The notes under the pieces are model-generated. The model worked only from the letters and a program-made list of their open reading frames with translations. It was not told where the DNA came from and searched no databases. From positions 2,356,001 to 2,420,000 of the forward strand of contig BRON01000002.1 in assembly GCA_024345305.1 (NCBI GenBank): DNA of 64,000 nucleotides. The letters run 5' to 3'. This stretch comes from Mrakia gelida. Taxonomy: Eukaryota > Basidiomycota > Tremellomycetes > Cystofilobasidiales > Mrakiaceae. Below, piece by piece: positions 11,819 to 22,290 of the stretch. How positions within the stretch are numbered: the stretch's first letter is position 1; every line of letters begins with the position of its first letter. Made by a program: the position numbers and the translations under genes.

Positions 11819-14469
11819 ATGTCTACCTCTCCCAACCCTTCCCGAATCCCTCGATCCCCTTCCCCTTCCCTCCCTCCTCCTCCCACCTCCGCCAAACTCC
11901 CTCCTCGCCCTTCCGCGTCCACCACCCAGCACGTCCCTTACTCGCGACAGTCTCTCGGCCCTGGACTCTCCTCAGCCGCTCTTCCTGGAGGTCTCGTCAA
12001 CCCTCCTGGCTCAGCTAGGAACTTCTCTGGACCCGCTCGAGCGGTCGGAGGAGGTCGACCCGTCAGCGAGATCCTCGGTGGTGGATTGGGAGTCCCTGGT
12101 GGAGGAGGAAACGCCGACACGAGGAGCCCTGAGGGTGAGTCCATATCTCTCTGCAGAAGTCGCGTTTGTAGAAGGTCGAGAGCTTCCAAGGGAAGGCAGC
12201 GACGAGAGAAAGCGATGAAGCTGACGGCCCGACCTCTCGTTCGAATCTTGCTTTCTTTCTCTTCTCTCCAGCTGAGGCGATCGACCGATGGTTCCAAGAT
12301 CTCGCCTCCTACGAGGTTACTCTCGTACGTCCATCACCCTCTAGAGCTCCCTTGACGACGAAGCTGATCAGAACGATCTACTTTTGGCGTTTCTTAGGAG
12401 GAGATGGCTGCTGCGTCCCTCGACCAGAACTTCACCGAAGAGCTCAGTGCTATCGAGCAGTGTAAGTTTCTGCACTCTTTTCTTCCTCGTAAATCGCTTG
12501 GAGTGGCTCTGGCGTGTTTTAACTCTCTCGCTGACCTCGTCTTCCTCCTCTCGCGCTCCCTCCTCCTCCAGGGTTCCGAGTCCTCTCCGAAGCCGAGCGA
12601 ACTGCAGCCCTCTACTCGCTCCTTCAGCACTCGACCCAAGTCCAAATCCGGTTCTTCATGACCGTCCTCCAGCAGATGGCTCGCTCGGATCCCATGACGG
12701 CTCTCCTCTCGCCCGCCATCGGAGGAGGAATGCAAGCTCAGATGGAAGCCAAGCTCGCGAACCTCAACCTTCGATCTCCCAACCGAACCTCGTTCGGAGG
12801 AGTCCCTCCCTCCGCTACCAGGGATTCCTTCGGAGGAGGAAACGACCACCCTTCCTCGTACCTCACTCCCGAGTCCGCTCTCGCCAACGCAGGCGAAGGT
12901 CCCGTCGCTCCCTCCCCCAGGTCGGTCTCGTCGTCGTCCGCCAACAAGGCCAGCCACCGAATCTCCGCTCCTGGAACGCTCAACGGCCTCTCCCCCTCGT
13001 GGGCTGGAGCAGGTCAACTCGATCAAGTCCTCGAGAGAGGTCCTTCGCCTAGCGCCGAGTCGGTTTCGTCGGCGAGGAGCAACCTCAACAACGACGTCCG
13101 ACCCAAGTCGACCGACTTCACAGGACTCGCCAACGGACCTCCTGGATCCGCTACCTTCGCTCGATCCCCTAGGTTGGGCAACAACGGAAACGGAAACGGA
13201 GACGAAGTCACCTTCCCTCTCAGTCCTAACGGAGTTGGAGGAAACTGGGCGAGCATGGTCAACACTCCCGCCGTCCCCATGTTCGCGACGAACCACTCGA
13301 CGATCCAGGATCACCCAGCCTTCTCGTCGCTCGCCAGCTCGGTCCCCAAGCTCTCCGAGGCTCCCAAACGACGATCGTCGGCCAAGATGTCCATGGGAGG
13401 AGGAGGAAACAACCTCTACAACGAGGACGGAGAGCTCGTCGGACAGAAGTCGTCTCAGCAGCAACAGCAGCAGCACGCCGGTCGAGGACTTCAGAGTCCT
13501 GGAGCTCTCGGAGGAGGCTTCCAAGGAGCCGGAGCAGGAGCTTGGTCTCGATCTCCTGGACTCGGAAACGACCACCTCGGAGGAGCTGGATTCCCCAACA
13601 ACTTCGGACTTGGAGTGGGAGGATTGGGCGGAGTAGGAGGTTTCGCTGGACTTGGATCCCCTTCGCCTTCCGACATCGCCTTCCAGATGTCCCAGCTCCA
13701 GCTCCAGCAGCTTCAACTTCAACAGCTTCAGCAGCTCCAGCAGCTCGGAGTCAACAACGGAGGAATCGGGATGGGATTGCCGATGATGGCTGGGTTGGGA
13801 ATGGGGATGAACGGTCCTGGTGGACTCGGATTCGGACAGGCGCCGAGGAGTGCGTCGCTCAGGAGTCAGTCGGGGTACAGCGCCAACGGAGCTGGAGGGA
13901 AGAGGAGCCCGATGATGGGGATGGGAGGGAACGTCAACAAAAGTCCTTCGCCTGGTGGAAGGAGGGAGAGCGCGGGAGTTGGAGCTGGACCCGAGGAGGA
14001 TACCGATATCAGGGTTCTCGAGGACATCCCTCAGTGGTTGAGGACGTTGAGACTTCATGTGAGTTGATCGTTTCGCTTTCGACATCGACGACGCGTCTCG
14101 ATGAAGGAACCTCGAGCTGACTTTCTCCCTCCCTTTCCCTCGCCTTTTCTTAGAAATACACTCCCAACTTCGAAGGAGCCAAGTGGAGAGACATTGTCCT
14201 TATGGGAGACTCGGATCTCGAAGCGAAGGGAGTCGCTGCTCTCGGAGCTCGACGAAAGCTCTTGAAGGTTCGTTCTCGTTCTCGCTCGCTCCTTGCCTCC
14301 CTTCCTTTCGCTGACTCTCCCCTTCTTGCCCTCCTTCTCGCAGACTTTCGAACTCGTCCGAGCGCAGTATGGAATCGCCGAACCCGCTGGATCGACCGCC
14401 AACGGAGGAGGAGAGAACGTCGCGATTTCGTCCTCCGCCTCTGGAGACGACGAGGACGTCAAGCGATAA
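11819..14469 (+). CDS. VTS1: VTS1/Smaug-type SAM-domain RNA-binding protein
   Basis: Exons 11819-12134, 12272-12324, 12398-12461, 12572-14058, 14154-14267 and 14344-14469 join in frame. The N-terminus is a low-complexity Ser/Pro region. The conserved VTS1 N-domain follows ([18 protein letters not shown], then [20 protein letters not shown] and [20 protein letters not shown]). A long Gly/Ser/Asn-rich linker has a Gln-Leu tract at about 13690-13745. The C-terminal SAM domain reads [20 protein letters not shown], then [17 protein letters not shown] and [13 protein letters not shown]1/Smaug proteins bind hairpin RNAs through the SAM domain and promote deadenylation and decay of target mRNAs; the same is expected here. 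The ATG follows a pyrimidine-rich leader and the stop is TAA. A long antisense open frame over exon 4 is a codon-bias shadow. Confidence 0.93.
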
Positions 14470-16137
14470 ATCTCTCACTCTCAGCCTCAACCACCATCAC
14501 TCCCCTCTCTCCATCTCCACCTTCATCTCTCGCCGGCGAACCTACATCCCTCTCTACCCAAACCCACAACCATTCGCTGGTCGTATACCCAACCGTTCTC
14601 GTTCTCCCTCTTGCTCGTCTCGCTCTCGCTCTCGGACAGTCGTCTTTTTAGCTAGTTCTACATAGTCTCACTTCTTCCTCTCTCGCTCTAGTAGGGCTCG
14701 TTTCTCGACGACGGTTTGCTCGACAGCAGTGACCCCTCGCATCATACACCCACACTCCTTTGGTTTCGCTTCTCTCGACTCGCTTTTGATAAGACCTCTC
14801 CTCCGCTTCTCTCTCTCTCTCTCTCTATTTACTTACGATCTTGCTTCCTTCCTTCTTCGTTTTCTTACATACTCACTCTCCCCTTCGCTCTCGATCTCGC
14901 TCGCGCGTACCAACAACAAACGCACGACCGCGAGCTTTCATGACTCCCCTCTGTCTTCCTTTGTGATTGATCGTCGTTTGTTCTCTTTCTTCGCACACGT
15001 CCCTTTTAGTATCATCACCTTCGACCTTCTTCCCCCATCTTTCAAACCTATATCGCTATGTTTTTCTTCTTCCCTCTCTTCCTCTCTCTCCCGTCTTCGC
15101 GGCGTCCATCGTACGACGCTCGCTCGACGCTCGTCGGTGTGTTTCAGGTATTCGAAGGATCTAATCCGGAGAGTAGGAATCTATAAGGCCAGCTGATTAC
15201 CAGAAACTGGTACTGGTACCCGATTTCAAGGCCTACTTGAGTTCGGAAGGAAGAGGGAAGGAGGTAGGTTGGCACAACAACTTCCTTCGTAGGATGACGA
15301 TCGACGCGAGAAGGGGTGAGAAAGGACGACGTTCGAGCTCTGCTGGTATAGAAGCTCTGCTCCTTGAGCTGTCGGGTTTTCTGGGTCGGCGAGATGTCGA
15401 CCTTGAGGATCAAGTTGAGGTCAAGAAGTGAGAGGGGGAGAGACAAGGGGAAAATCTTCGAATGACGGTGAAATTAGCCTTTCAGTTTCCGAGGGCAAAG
15501 ACAACCGCGTCGTCGTCCCCCTTCTTGCCTTCCATCAACAACCTTCTTCTTCTTTCTTGCCCTTCTGACTCGTTCTTCCTTTTCCTTTCTCCCTCCCCCC
15601 TTCCCTTGATGCCTTGACGAACGACCCACTCTCTCCTACACCCTTCGTCCTCCCTCCTCGTTTCTTTCGATCTGAGCTAGACTCGGGATTCACACCCTGA
15701 TCAGCTCAACTCTCTCTCTCGCCTCCTTCCTTTCAATCCCTCCGGTCTTCCTTCAAATCTTCGAAACCTCTCATCCTCCTCCTCGACACCTCCTCCTTCG
15801 CCTCTTTTCTTCCGCCGGTCGGTTCCCTATCACGGACAAGCAAAGGACGATCAAAGGCAAAGGAAACGAACGTCAACCTCAAACTCAAGCACCAACCCCC
15901 TTCCTTCGTTCTTCGTTCGTTCTCTCTCCCTCAAGAAACTCGTTCGAGAGTAGAGCCAAGACAGTCGCTCGCCACCTTCGTTAGTTAAACCTCCTCCTAC
16001 CTCCTCGTGAGTTCAGGTCTTCTTCACCCTTCCTCCCTTCTCTCGCAACGAACGAAGGTCCAAGCTGACAACCTCCTCCTTCGTTTCCCCTTGTTCCCTC
16101 CTCTACTTCAGCCCTCGTCGTCGTCGTCGAGAGAACC
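14470..16137. other. Long intergenic region between VTS1 and the Ser-rich gene
   Basis: These 1,668 bp have no recognisable gene. Most of the plus strand is pyrimidine-rich, including CT repeats near 14810, as expected for 3' and 5' untranslated sequence of flanking plus-strand genes. A purine-richer island at about 15170-15460 breaks the pattern and is open in one frame on each strand, but shows no family resemblance. A probable 5' UTR intron lies at 16007-16111. Confidence 0.5.
16007..16111 (+). other. Probable 5' UTR intron of the Ser-rich gene
   Basis: Donor GTGAGT at 16007, branch-like AAGCTGACAAC near 16060 and acceptor CTACTTCAG ending at 16111 match the intron consensus of this window. 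It lies 26 bp before the ATG at 16138, so it would be spliced out of the leader of a gene whose coding region has no introns. Confidence 0.6.
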
Positions 16138-18753
16138 ATGGGTGGTCTCTCGTCCTACTTCTTCCCTCCAACACCAGACTCATCCTCCTCCTCCTCAACC
16201 ACCAACCTCACTCGTTCAACAACTATCACCTCAGAAACCTCCACTCGCTCCTCGCACGGCACCTCCTCAACCAGATCGTCCACCTCGACCCTCCCCTCCT
16301 CCTCTTCCTTCTCCAACCTCCTCAAGGACTACGTCTTCGGGGAACCAGCAGTCTTCTACCCTCCCTCGACTCAGGGAAAGTCTCTCAGGGAGGCGAAGGT
16401 GGATCTGGGCGAGCTGGAAGCAGGAGGGTGGTCGAATGAGGGAGGAGGGTTGGCTCGACGGCTGTCGGTTGGGTCGAGGACGACGCCCTCATCGTCGAGG
16501 TCGAGAGCTTCCTCTACAGCGTCGTCTTCCTCCTCCATTGCCGCTATGGTCACCTCCAACTTCACCCGAGCTCAAGCAGCAGGAGCGTCGGACTCGGCAG
16601 ACGAGACGGACACCATCCGAGGGAGAGGGAGGAGGAAATCCGTGTCGTCGAACCCTCCCAAGATCTCCTTCGCCGATACCGTTCGCACCCATCGTCGTTC
16701 ACGCTCAGCCACTCCATCGGATCGAGGAAGGATCCCTCCCTCGGCTTCGTGTCCAACTCGATTCAAGCTCCTTTCCCCTCTTCCAGAACTTCCTCGGTCG
16801 TCGAATCACAGCATCAACTCGAGGACCTCGTCTTCGTCGCCGGCGTCGACGATCCACAGTTTCGGAGGAGGACCATCGACTCCTACGCGTCGGAGACCGA
16901 CTAGTCCGTCGGTGAAGAGTTCGGGGACGTTGACTGAAGGAGGGGAGACGGACGAGGAGGAGGAGCAGCACGAGGGAGGGAGGACTTCGTTCGAGGGCAG
17001 AGGGAGTTTGAAGTTCACGTTCGGAGGAGGAGCCAACCAGAGCGATTTGTCACTGGCGAGCTCGACTGGGAGTGGAGGTGGAAGGCCGTCGTCGCCCACG
17101 AAGAGGTCGCTCCAAGGCAGGAGGATGGTCGGGACGAGGAGCTACACTGGAACTCCAACCAGCATCGCGTCGTCGTCGGCGGACGTCTCGAGGAGCTCAA
17201 CACCCGCTCGATCCTCCCCTCCAACGTTGGTCGTCGAACTGGTCGTACCTCAAACCTCTCCCATCCCACCGAAACTCGAACTCCCTCCTCTACCTCGATC
17301 AACAACGATGTCCACTCTTCGTCCTCGGTCGCGTCGAACCTACTCCCTCCCTTTCGCTCCTCATCTCGAACCTCCCTCCGCTTCTTCCCTCGCCTCGTCG
17401 CCCTCCACAGGGAATAGTCCAGGATCATCCATCGCCTCGGGGTCCAACAGCAGTCGTTCACCGTTCTTCGACCCAACGTCGAGTCTCAAGGCGGATCAGC
17501 CGGCAACGACGCTCAACACGACGGCTCAACCCGCGTCGCTGTCGACGTTCTCGTCTTGGACGTTCCCGGATGAGGCTAAGGAGGATGGTACAGGAGGAGA
17601 GGAGCAACCACAGACGAAACATCGCGTACTCGCTCCTCTCAGGTCGTACGATCTCACGCCAGCAGGACCATCCTCCTCTCTCGCCTCCTCCTCCTCGACG
17701 ACTTCCTTCCACCCCTTCCCGACCATCTCTCTCTCCTCTGGCTCAAGCTCTTCATCCACCTCCCAGCACGTCCAGACTCCCTCCTCCTCTCCATCCCTCA
17801 GCTTCAACAGTCCAGGACGAAGACCCATCAACGTCGAACGAGCTCTCTCCCAACCTCTCCCTCACCACTCCTCACGCTCCCTCTCCAAATCCCTCTCCTC
17901 GTCCGCCTCTTCAGCTTCCTCCTCCGGCTCCTCTCCACCGACGATGGGTCCTCCCCCCGTCCCTCTCAAACCAGGAGGAGGTCTCCGTCGAGCCACAACC
18001 ATCTCCAACCCACGTCCACCCTCCTCAGCCCACTCCCACACCTCCTACCACGTCCGAACCAACTCCCGCTCCACCTCCCCAGCCATGATCAGCAGTCCAC
18101 CAATGTTGGGAGGTCCCTCAACCTTCGCTTTCCCCTCGTCCTCCTCCTCGAACGCCAACAACAACGCCCGCCCGCAACCCAAACTCCGTCTCCCTCAATC
18201 CTACTCCTTCCAATCCATCAAAGACACCTCCTCAGCCTCAGATTATCCTCCCCTCCCCTACTCCCGGTCGTCTTACGCTCCCAGCTCCCCCTCCGGCTCG
18301 TCCGACGCGGGATCCGTCTCAGGAGGAGGGGACCTCTCGTGGATCCCACCTCTCGCTGGTCGAAGAGGTTCCCACTCCTCCCAGAGTTCCCTCAGGATGG
18401 AGGTTCACCCGTTCGAGGACCGAGGAGATTATCAGCACCAACACCACCAACAGTACCAGGCCCAACACCCCATCGTTGGCGGCGCGTCGTTGGTGAGGGG
18501 AGGGTCGGTCGGGCGAGCAGAGAGCGCCGCGCAGGGTCAAGGGAGACCTGGTCTGTGGAGGAGCGCGTCGAGTGCGGTTTCGTTGACGAACCTGTTGAGT
18601 GGTGGGGGGTTGGGGAGGAAGAGTAGTTTGAGGGAGAGTACGACGGAACGGGAGAGGAAGGCGGAGGAGGAGAGGGAGAGGGTTAGGAGGGCACGGGAGG
18701 AGGAGGAGGAGGAAGAGGAGGAGGAGTATATCACGTTTAGGAAGGGGCTGTGA
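16138..18753 (+). CDS. Intronless Ser/Pro-rich protein of unknown function (871 aa)
   Basis: A single open frame of 871 codons runs from ATG (context AGAACCATGG) to TGA. I do not recognise a family. It is dominated by Ser, Pro, Thr and Gly, with homopolymeric Ser tracts, short basic-Ser clusters (for example SRSATPSDRGR, RRPTSPSVKSSG) that could be kinase sites, and an extremely charged C-terminus: arginine/glutamate helix, ten consecutive glutamates, then YITFRKGL. No membrane span or signal peptide is seen. The near-N-terminal segment SFSNLLKDYVFGEPAVFYPP is the least repetitive part and the best seed for a homology search. The lack of coding introns is unusual beside its neighbours. It is probably an intrinsically disordered regulatory or scaffold protein, inferred from composition only. 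Confidence 0.75.
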   Translation: MGGLSSYFFPPTPDSSSSSSTTNLTRSTTITSETSTRSSHGTSSTRSSTSTLPSSSSFSNLLKDYVFGEPAVFYPPSTQGKSLREAKVDLGELEAGGWSNEGGGLARRLSVGSRTTPSSSRSRASSTASSSSSIAAMVTSNFTRAQAAGASDSADETDTIRGRGRRKSVSSNPPKISFADTVRTHRRSRSATPSDRGRIPPSASCPTRFKLLSPLPELPRSSNHSINSRTSSSSPASTIHSFGGGPSTPTRRRPTSPSVKSSGTLTEGGETDEEEEQHEGGRTSFEGRGSLKFTFGGGANQSDLSLASSTGSGGGRPSSPTKRSLQGRRMVGTRSYTGTPTSIASSSADVSRSSTPARSSPPTLVVELVVPQTSPIPPKLELPPLPRSTTMSTLRPRSRRTYSLPFAPHLEPPSASSLASSPSTGNSPGSSIASGSNSSRSPFFDPTSSLKADQPATTLNTTAQPASLSTFSSWTFPDEAKEDGTGGEEQPQTKHRVLAPLRSYDLTPAGPSSSLASSSSTTSFHPFPTISLSSGSSSSSTSQHVQTPSSSPSLSFNSPGRRPINVERALSQPLPHHSSRSLSKSLSSSASSASSSGSSPPTMGPPPVPLKPGGGLRRATTISNPRPPSSAHSHTSYHVRTNSRSTSPAMISSPPMLGGPSTFAFPSSSSSNANNNARPQPKLRLPQSYSFQSIKDTSSASDYPPLPYSRSSYAPSSPSGSSDAGSVSGGGDLSWIPPLAGRRGSHSSQSSLRMEVHPFEDRGDYQHQHHQQYQAQHPIVGGASLVRGGSVGRAESAAQGQGRPGLWRSASSAVSLTNLLSGGGLGRKSSLRESTTERERKAEEERERVRRAREEEEEEEEEEYITFRKGL

Positions 18754-19467
18754 TGGAGGGGGGGCGGTGGGTGGTGGGTGGTGGGGTTGGTGGGGTTGGG
18801 AAGGGAAGGGGAGGAGTCGCGTCGTGGTTGTGGTCGCGTCTGTTCGTTCGTTAGTTCCCTTTCCCTGTATTTGTTTCGTATGCTCTTCTTCTTCCCTTCT
18901 CTCTCCTCACCCCTCTTACTCTATTCCTAGCTCACCTTCTCTCGTCCCGCCTCGTTCTCTTTGACTCCCTCGCTCGTTCGTTCTTCGCTCGTTTCTCGTC
19001 TCGCTCTCGTTTTCCCCTTTCTCGTTTCTCGTTTCTCGTTTCACGCCTGCTTCTCTTCTCTTTTCGATTTCCTCTCTCTACGGCTCGACTGGTTCGTTTC
19101 GGATACCCTTGACTCTCTCTGCTTTTACGACTCCTTCTCTTCTCCGTTCTCGCGCTTTCACGTCCCGTTTCGATCTCAGCTCGTCCTCTCCTCGTCTCTT
19201 TGCTCGTTTTCTCGCTCTCGGTGTACTCTACCCTGGAATCGCTTCTTTCCTTATGTTCTATTCTATCTCTCTCTCCTCTACCCGTCTCGTCCAGTTCAGA
19301 AGGAGAAAACCTGCAGAGGAAGCGCGTCGTCTCCCTTGTCCCAAAAACAGGGGAGGCAGGGGCCATGACGCTTCGAAAGCGAGCTCACCCAATCTCTCCC
19401 TCCTCCTCTCTCCTCTTCTCAGCTCCCAACTTCCAGTACCCACATCCTTCAAAGCAAGTAGCCAGCC
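18754..19467. other. Intergenic region upstream of acetate kinase
   Basis: About 710 bp lie between the stop of the Ser-rich gene and the ATG of the acetate kinase gene, both on the plus strand. A G-rich stretch right after the stop (18757-18820) gives way to a long pyrimidine-rich region typical of leaders here, with a small CTCGTTT microrepeat at 19021-19041. No gene is recognised. Confidence 0.5.
19021..19041 (+). repeat. CTCGTTT microrepeat, three units
   Basis: Three head-to-tail 7-bp units (CTCGTTT) occur in the pyrimidine-rich region upstream of the acetate kinase gene. It is likely simple-sequence drift in a leader or promoter; no function is implied. Confidence 0.7.
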
Positions 19468-21710
19468 ATGCCCTACATCCTCTCTCTCAACTGTGGTTGT
19501 CAGTTCAACTCTCTCCCTCCTCTTTGACCCGAAAACAATCTCATCGAAGCTCACGTCCTCCGCCTCCTCTCCCTCCCTCCAGCTTCCTCGCTCAAAGCAA
19601 AGTTGTTCCTCGTCTCCTCCCCTTCCGACCCCCTCAAAGTCATCGCAACAGCTTCAGCTTCCAACGTAGGAGCCAAGGGCAAGAAGGTCGTTCTCAAAGT
19701 CGTCTGGGAGGGAGTTCGAGCCAGCGAGGGAGGAGAGGCCAAAGTGGAGAAAGAGCAAAACGATGTCAAGTGTGCGTTTCGCTTTGTTCGGTCTTGACCG
19801 TTCCAGAAGAGAGTAATTTTTCTCGCTGACGGATATACTTGGTTGGGCGTTCGGGTTTGGTGGTACAGACACGGATCTTCCTGGGTTGATTCTTGGGATG
19901 TTGACGGAGGGGAACGTGAACATCGAGAAGTCGGAAGTGAAGTGGATCACGCATAGGATGTAAGCTCAATTCTCTCTCGTTTCTCTGCTGGCTTTCGAGT
20001 GATGGAGATGAAGCTGACTTGTGTACATCTTGTGTGTGCGAACGTAGTGTTCACGGTTCGACTCACGCGAAGCCTATCATCGTCACGAAGGAGCATCTTA
20101 ACGGATTGAAGGAGATGGACGCGTTGTCCGCTTTCGCTCCTCTGCACGTGTGTTTCGGGTTCATCTATACACATCTTTCTCACGTCGGGTGCGATGCTGA
20201 CCTCTGAATTTTGTTCCTCCCCCATAGAACCGTACGTCTCACACCACAGTCGTCAAGTCGTGTCGGCTTGCACGACGCACGCGTCGAGCCTGACATCTTC
20301 CTTCTTCTCTCTCTCGCCTTGTCGTCCATACTCAGACAACGCCGTACTCGCCGTTGGATCCTGTCTCGATGCTCTCCCCTCCCAGTGAGTCTACTCGTCT
20401 CGATGTCTGCATTCCCTCGCTTTCGAGCTGACGCGTTTCCCGCTCATCAGCACTTCCATCCTCCTCTTCGACACCATGTTCCATCAAACCCTCTCAAAAG
20501 AGATTTACACCTACGCTGTTCCCAAGCTGGAGGAGTCTCAGAAAACGCCCGTTCCCTTGCGAAAGGTCAGCGACCTCTTTCCTCGTCTTTCGGTTCCTCG
20601 TCGTCGCGTCGTCTCGCTGATTCTTCCCTCATCTTCTTCAGTACGGATTCCACGGTCTCTCCTACGCCTCGGTTCTTCGATCGCTCGCTAGTCACGTCCA
20701 ACAGAAGGAGAAAGAGCTCGACGTCGTCGTCTGTCACCTCGGGAGTGGAGGGAGCGTCTGTCAGATCGAAAAGGGACGAAGCGTCGACACGAGCATGGGA
20801 TTGACTCCCCTCGAGGGGATCATTGGTGGGACCCGATGTGGGACTATCGATCCGACTCTGATCTTCCATCACACCCCGGACTGCTCGATGAACGTTGGAG
20901 AGGACGGGCAGGAGGTCTCGAAGGCTGAGCTCGTTTTGAACAAGTGAGTTTGCGCTTTCCTTCGTTCGTTTTCTGAAGCTTCCGGCTGTTGGCCGAGATC
21001 CCGACATCACTTACGTTTTGTGCTTTGAGGCCTTGACGTTGAAGGAAGCCAAAAGTCCTTTCGAGCATGAACTGACGTGTCGTTCTTCTGGGTTTCACTC
21101 AGATCGTCTGGTCTCGTCGCGCTTGCTGGAACGTCGGATTTCGGACTCATCATCGAGAGAGTGGAAGATACTTCGTCTTGCTCGAAAGAAGAGCACGAGT
21201 CTGCTACTCTCGCTTACCAAGGTGAGTCTACCTCGGTCCAGCTTCCGACTCTTTCGCTTTGGCGCGTTCGTCTTTCCGAACTCACTCCTTCTCCCCCTCC
21301 CTCCCTCCAGTCTACCTCGACCGACTCCTCCACTTCGTCTCCTTCTACCTCTTCAAACTCCTCGCCTCAGGCTCCGACAATCCCATCCACATCGTCTTTT
21401 CTGGCGGAATCGGCGAACGAGCAGCTCGACTTCGAACGGACGTCGTCGCGAACCTCGCTTGGCTGGGAGTTGAGGTCGACGAGGAGGCCAACGCCAAGAA
21501 TGGGAAGGGAGATGAGATTGTGGAGAGTATCTCGAAGGAGAAGGAGACTGGCGGTGGGAGGTTGAGGGTCTGGGTGGTGAAGACGGACGAGGAGGAGCAG
21601 TGTGCCAGGATGGCTGTGAGTTCGTTTCATCTACGAGAGAGATTTCTGAACTGAGCTGATGAGTCTTGCATTACTTTTGTTCGATACAGAGGGAGGAGGT
21701 GGGATGCTGA
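19468..21710 (+). CDS. Acetate kinase (acetate/acetyl-phosphate)
   Basis: The enzyme interconverts acetate plus ATP with acetyl phosphate plus ADP. Exon 1 (19468-19498) gives [11 protein letters not shown]; exon 2 from 19583 continues [15 protein letters not shown], restoring the family N-terminal motif NCGSSSLK across the intron. Later exons carry [26 protein letters not shown]-like [20 protein letters not shown], the [11 protein letters not shown] motif, [63 protein letters not shown] and [15 protein letters not shown]. These cover the ASKHA phosphate-binding and catalytic signatures. About ten exons are needed, and the last short one encodes REEVGC then TGA at 21708. In fungi acetate kinase works with phosphoketolase (Xfp); no phosphoketolase is in the window. 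Most introns show the CTGAC branch site. Confidence 0.93.
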
Positions 21711-22290
21711 GCTGGTCGAGGAGGCGAGGGAGAGAGAGGGGTTTTCACGACGCCGTCGCCGTCTCGTTCGTTTTGTTCGATCTTGCTTTCTATAGATGTC
21801 CACGACTTTTTCACGAGTTTCACTCCTCCAGTCTCCTTCTTGTACGCCCTCGAAAGACTCTCAAATTTCACGACGCGTCAAATTTGCCACACGTCGCGTC
21901 GAAACTCTGAGCGAGACGTTCAAGTCGACGCCGTTGTGTTCTCGTCTTCGCGCTTCTCTCTCTGTCTCTCTTGCAGTTCAGTTCAGAAGATCGAACGAAC
22001 TGAACATCGTACAGAACGAAACAGAGGTAAGAGAGAGATGAGAGATCGTAAAAGCCCGGTCAAAAGTAAGAGATGAGAACCAGAAAGAAAAAGCGAAGTC
22101 AAAAAAGGTGGTGAGAAAGAACGAAGAACGGGGAGGAAGAGGGGGTTGGTGTATCTCGAAACCAAAAGAAGGGGGGTAAAGAAAAGGGTAGGTAGGACTA
22201 GATGAGAGAGAAGGCACGAGAGAAAGAGAAAGCTAGAGGGCTAGAGAACGAAGACACGAGCGAGATAAGAAGGCGACGCGAGGAGGCGAT
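21711..22290. other. Convergent intergenic region: acetate kinase and histone H1
   Basis: These 580 bp separate two convergent stop codons and should contain both 3' UTRs and polyadenylation regions. Short open frames run on both strands without family features. No repeat or RNA gene is seen. Confidence 0.5.

Noticed and set aside
12394..14085. Antisense open frame of 563 codons opposite VTS1 exon 4
   Set aside because: It is Ser/Arg/Leu-rich without family features, lies exactly opposite a real coding exon with strong codon bias, and has no splice or start context of its own.
16007..16915. 302-codon plus-strand frame overlapping the start of the Ser-rich gene
   Set aside because: It starts at a GTG within a likely 5' UTR intron donor and runs as Pro/Ser/Arg low complexity in a shifted frame relative to the 871-codon frame.
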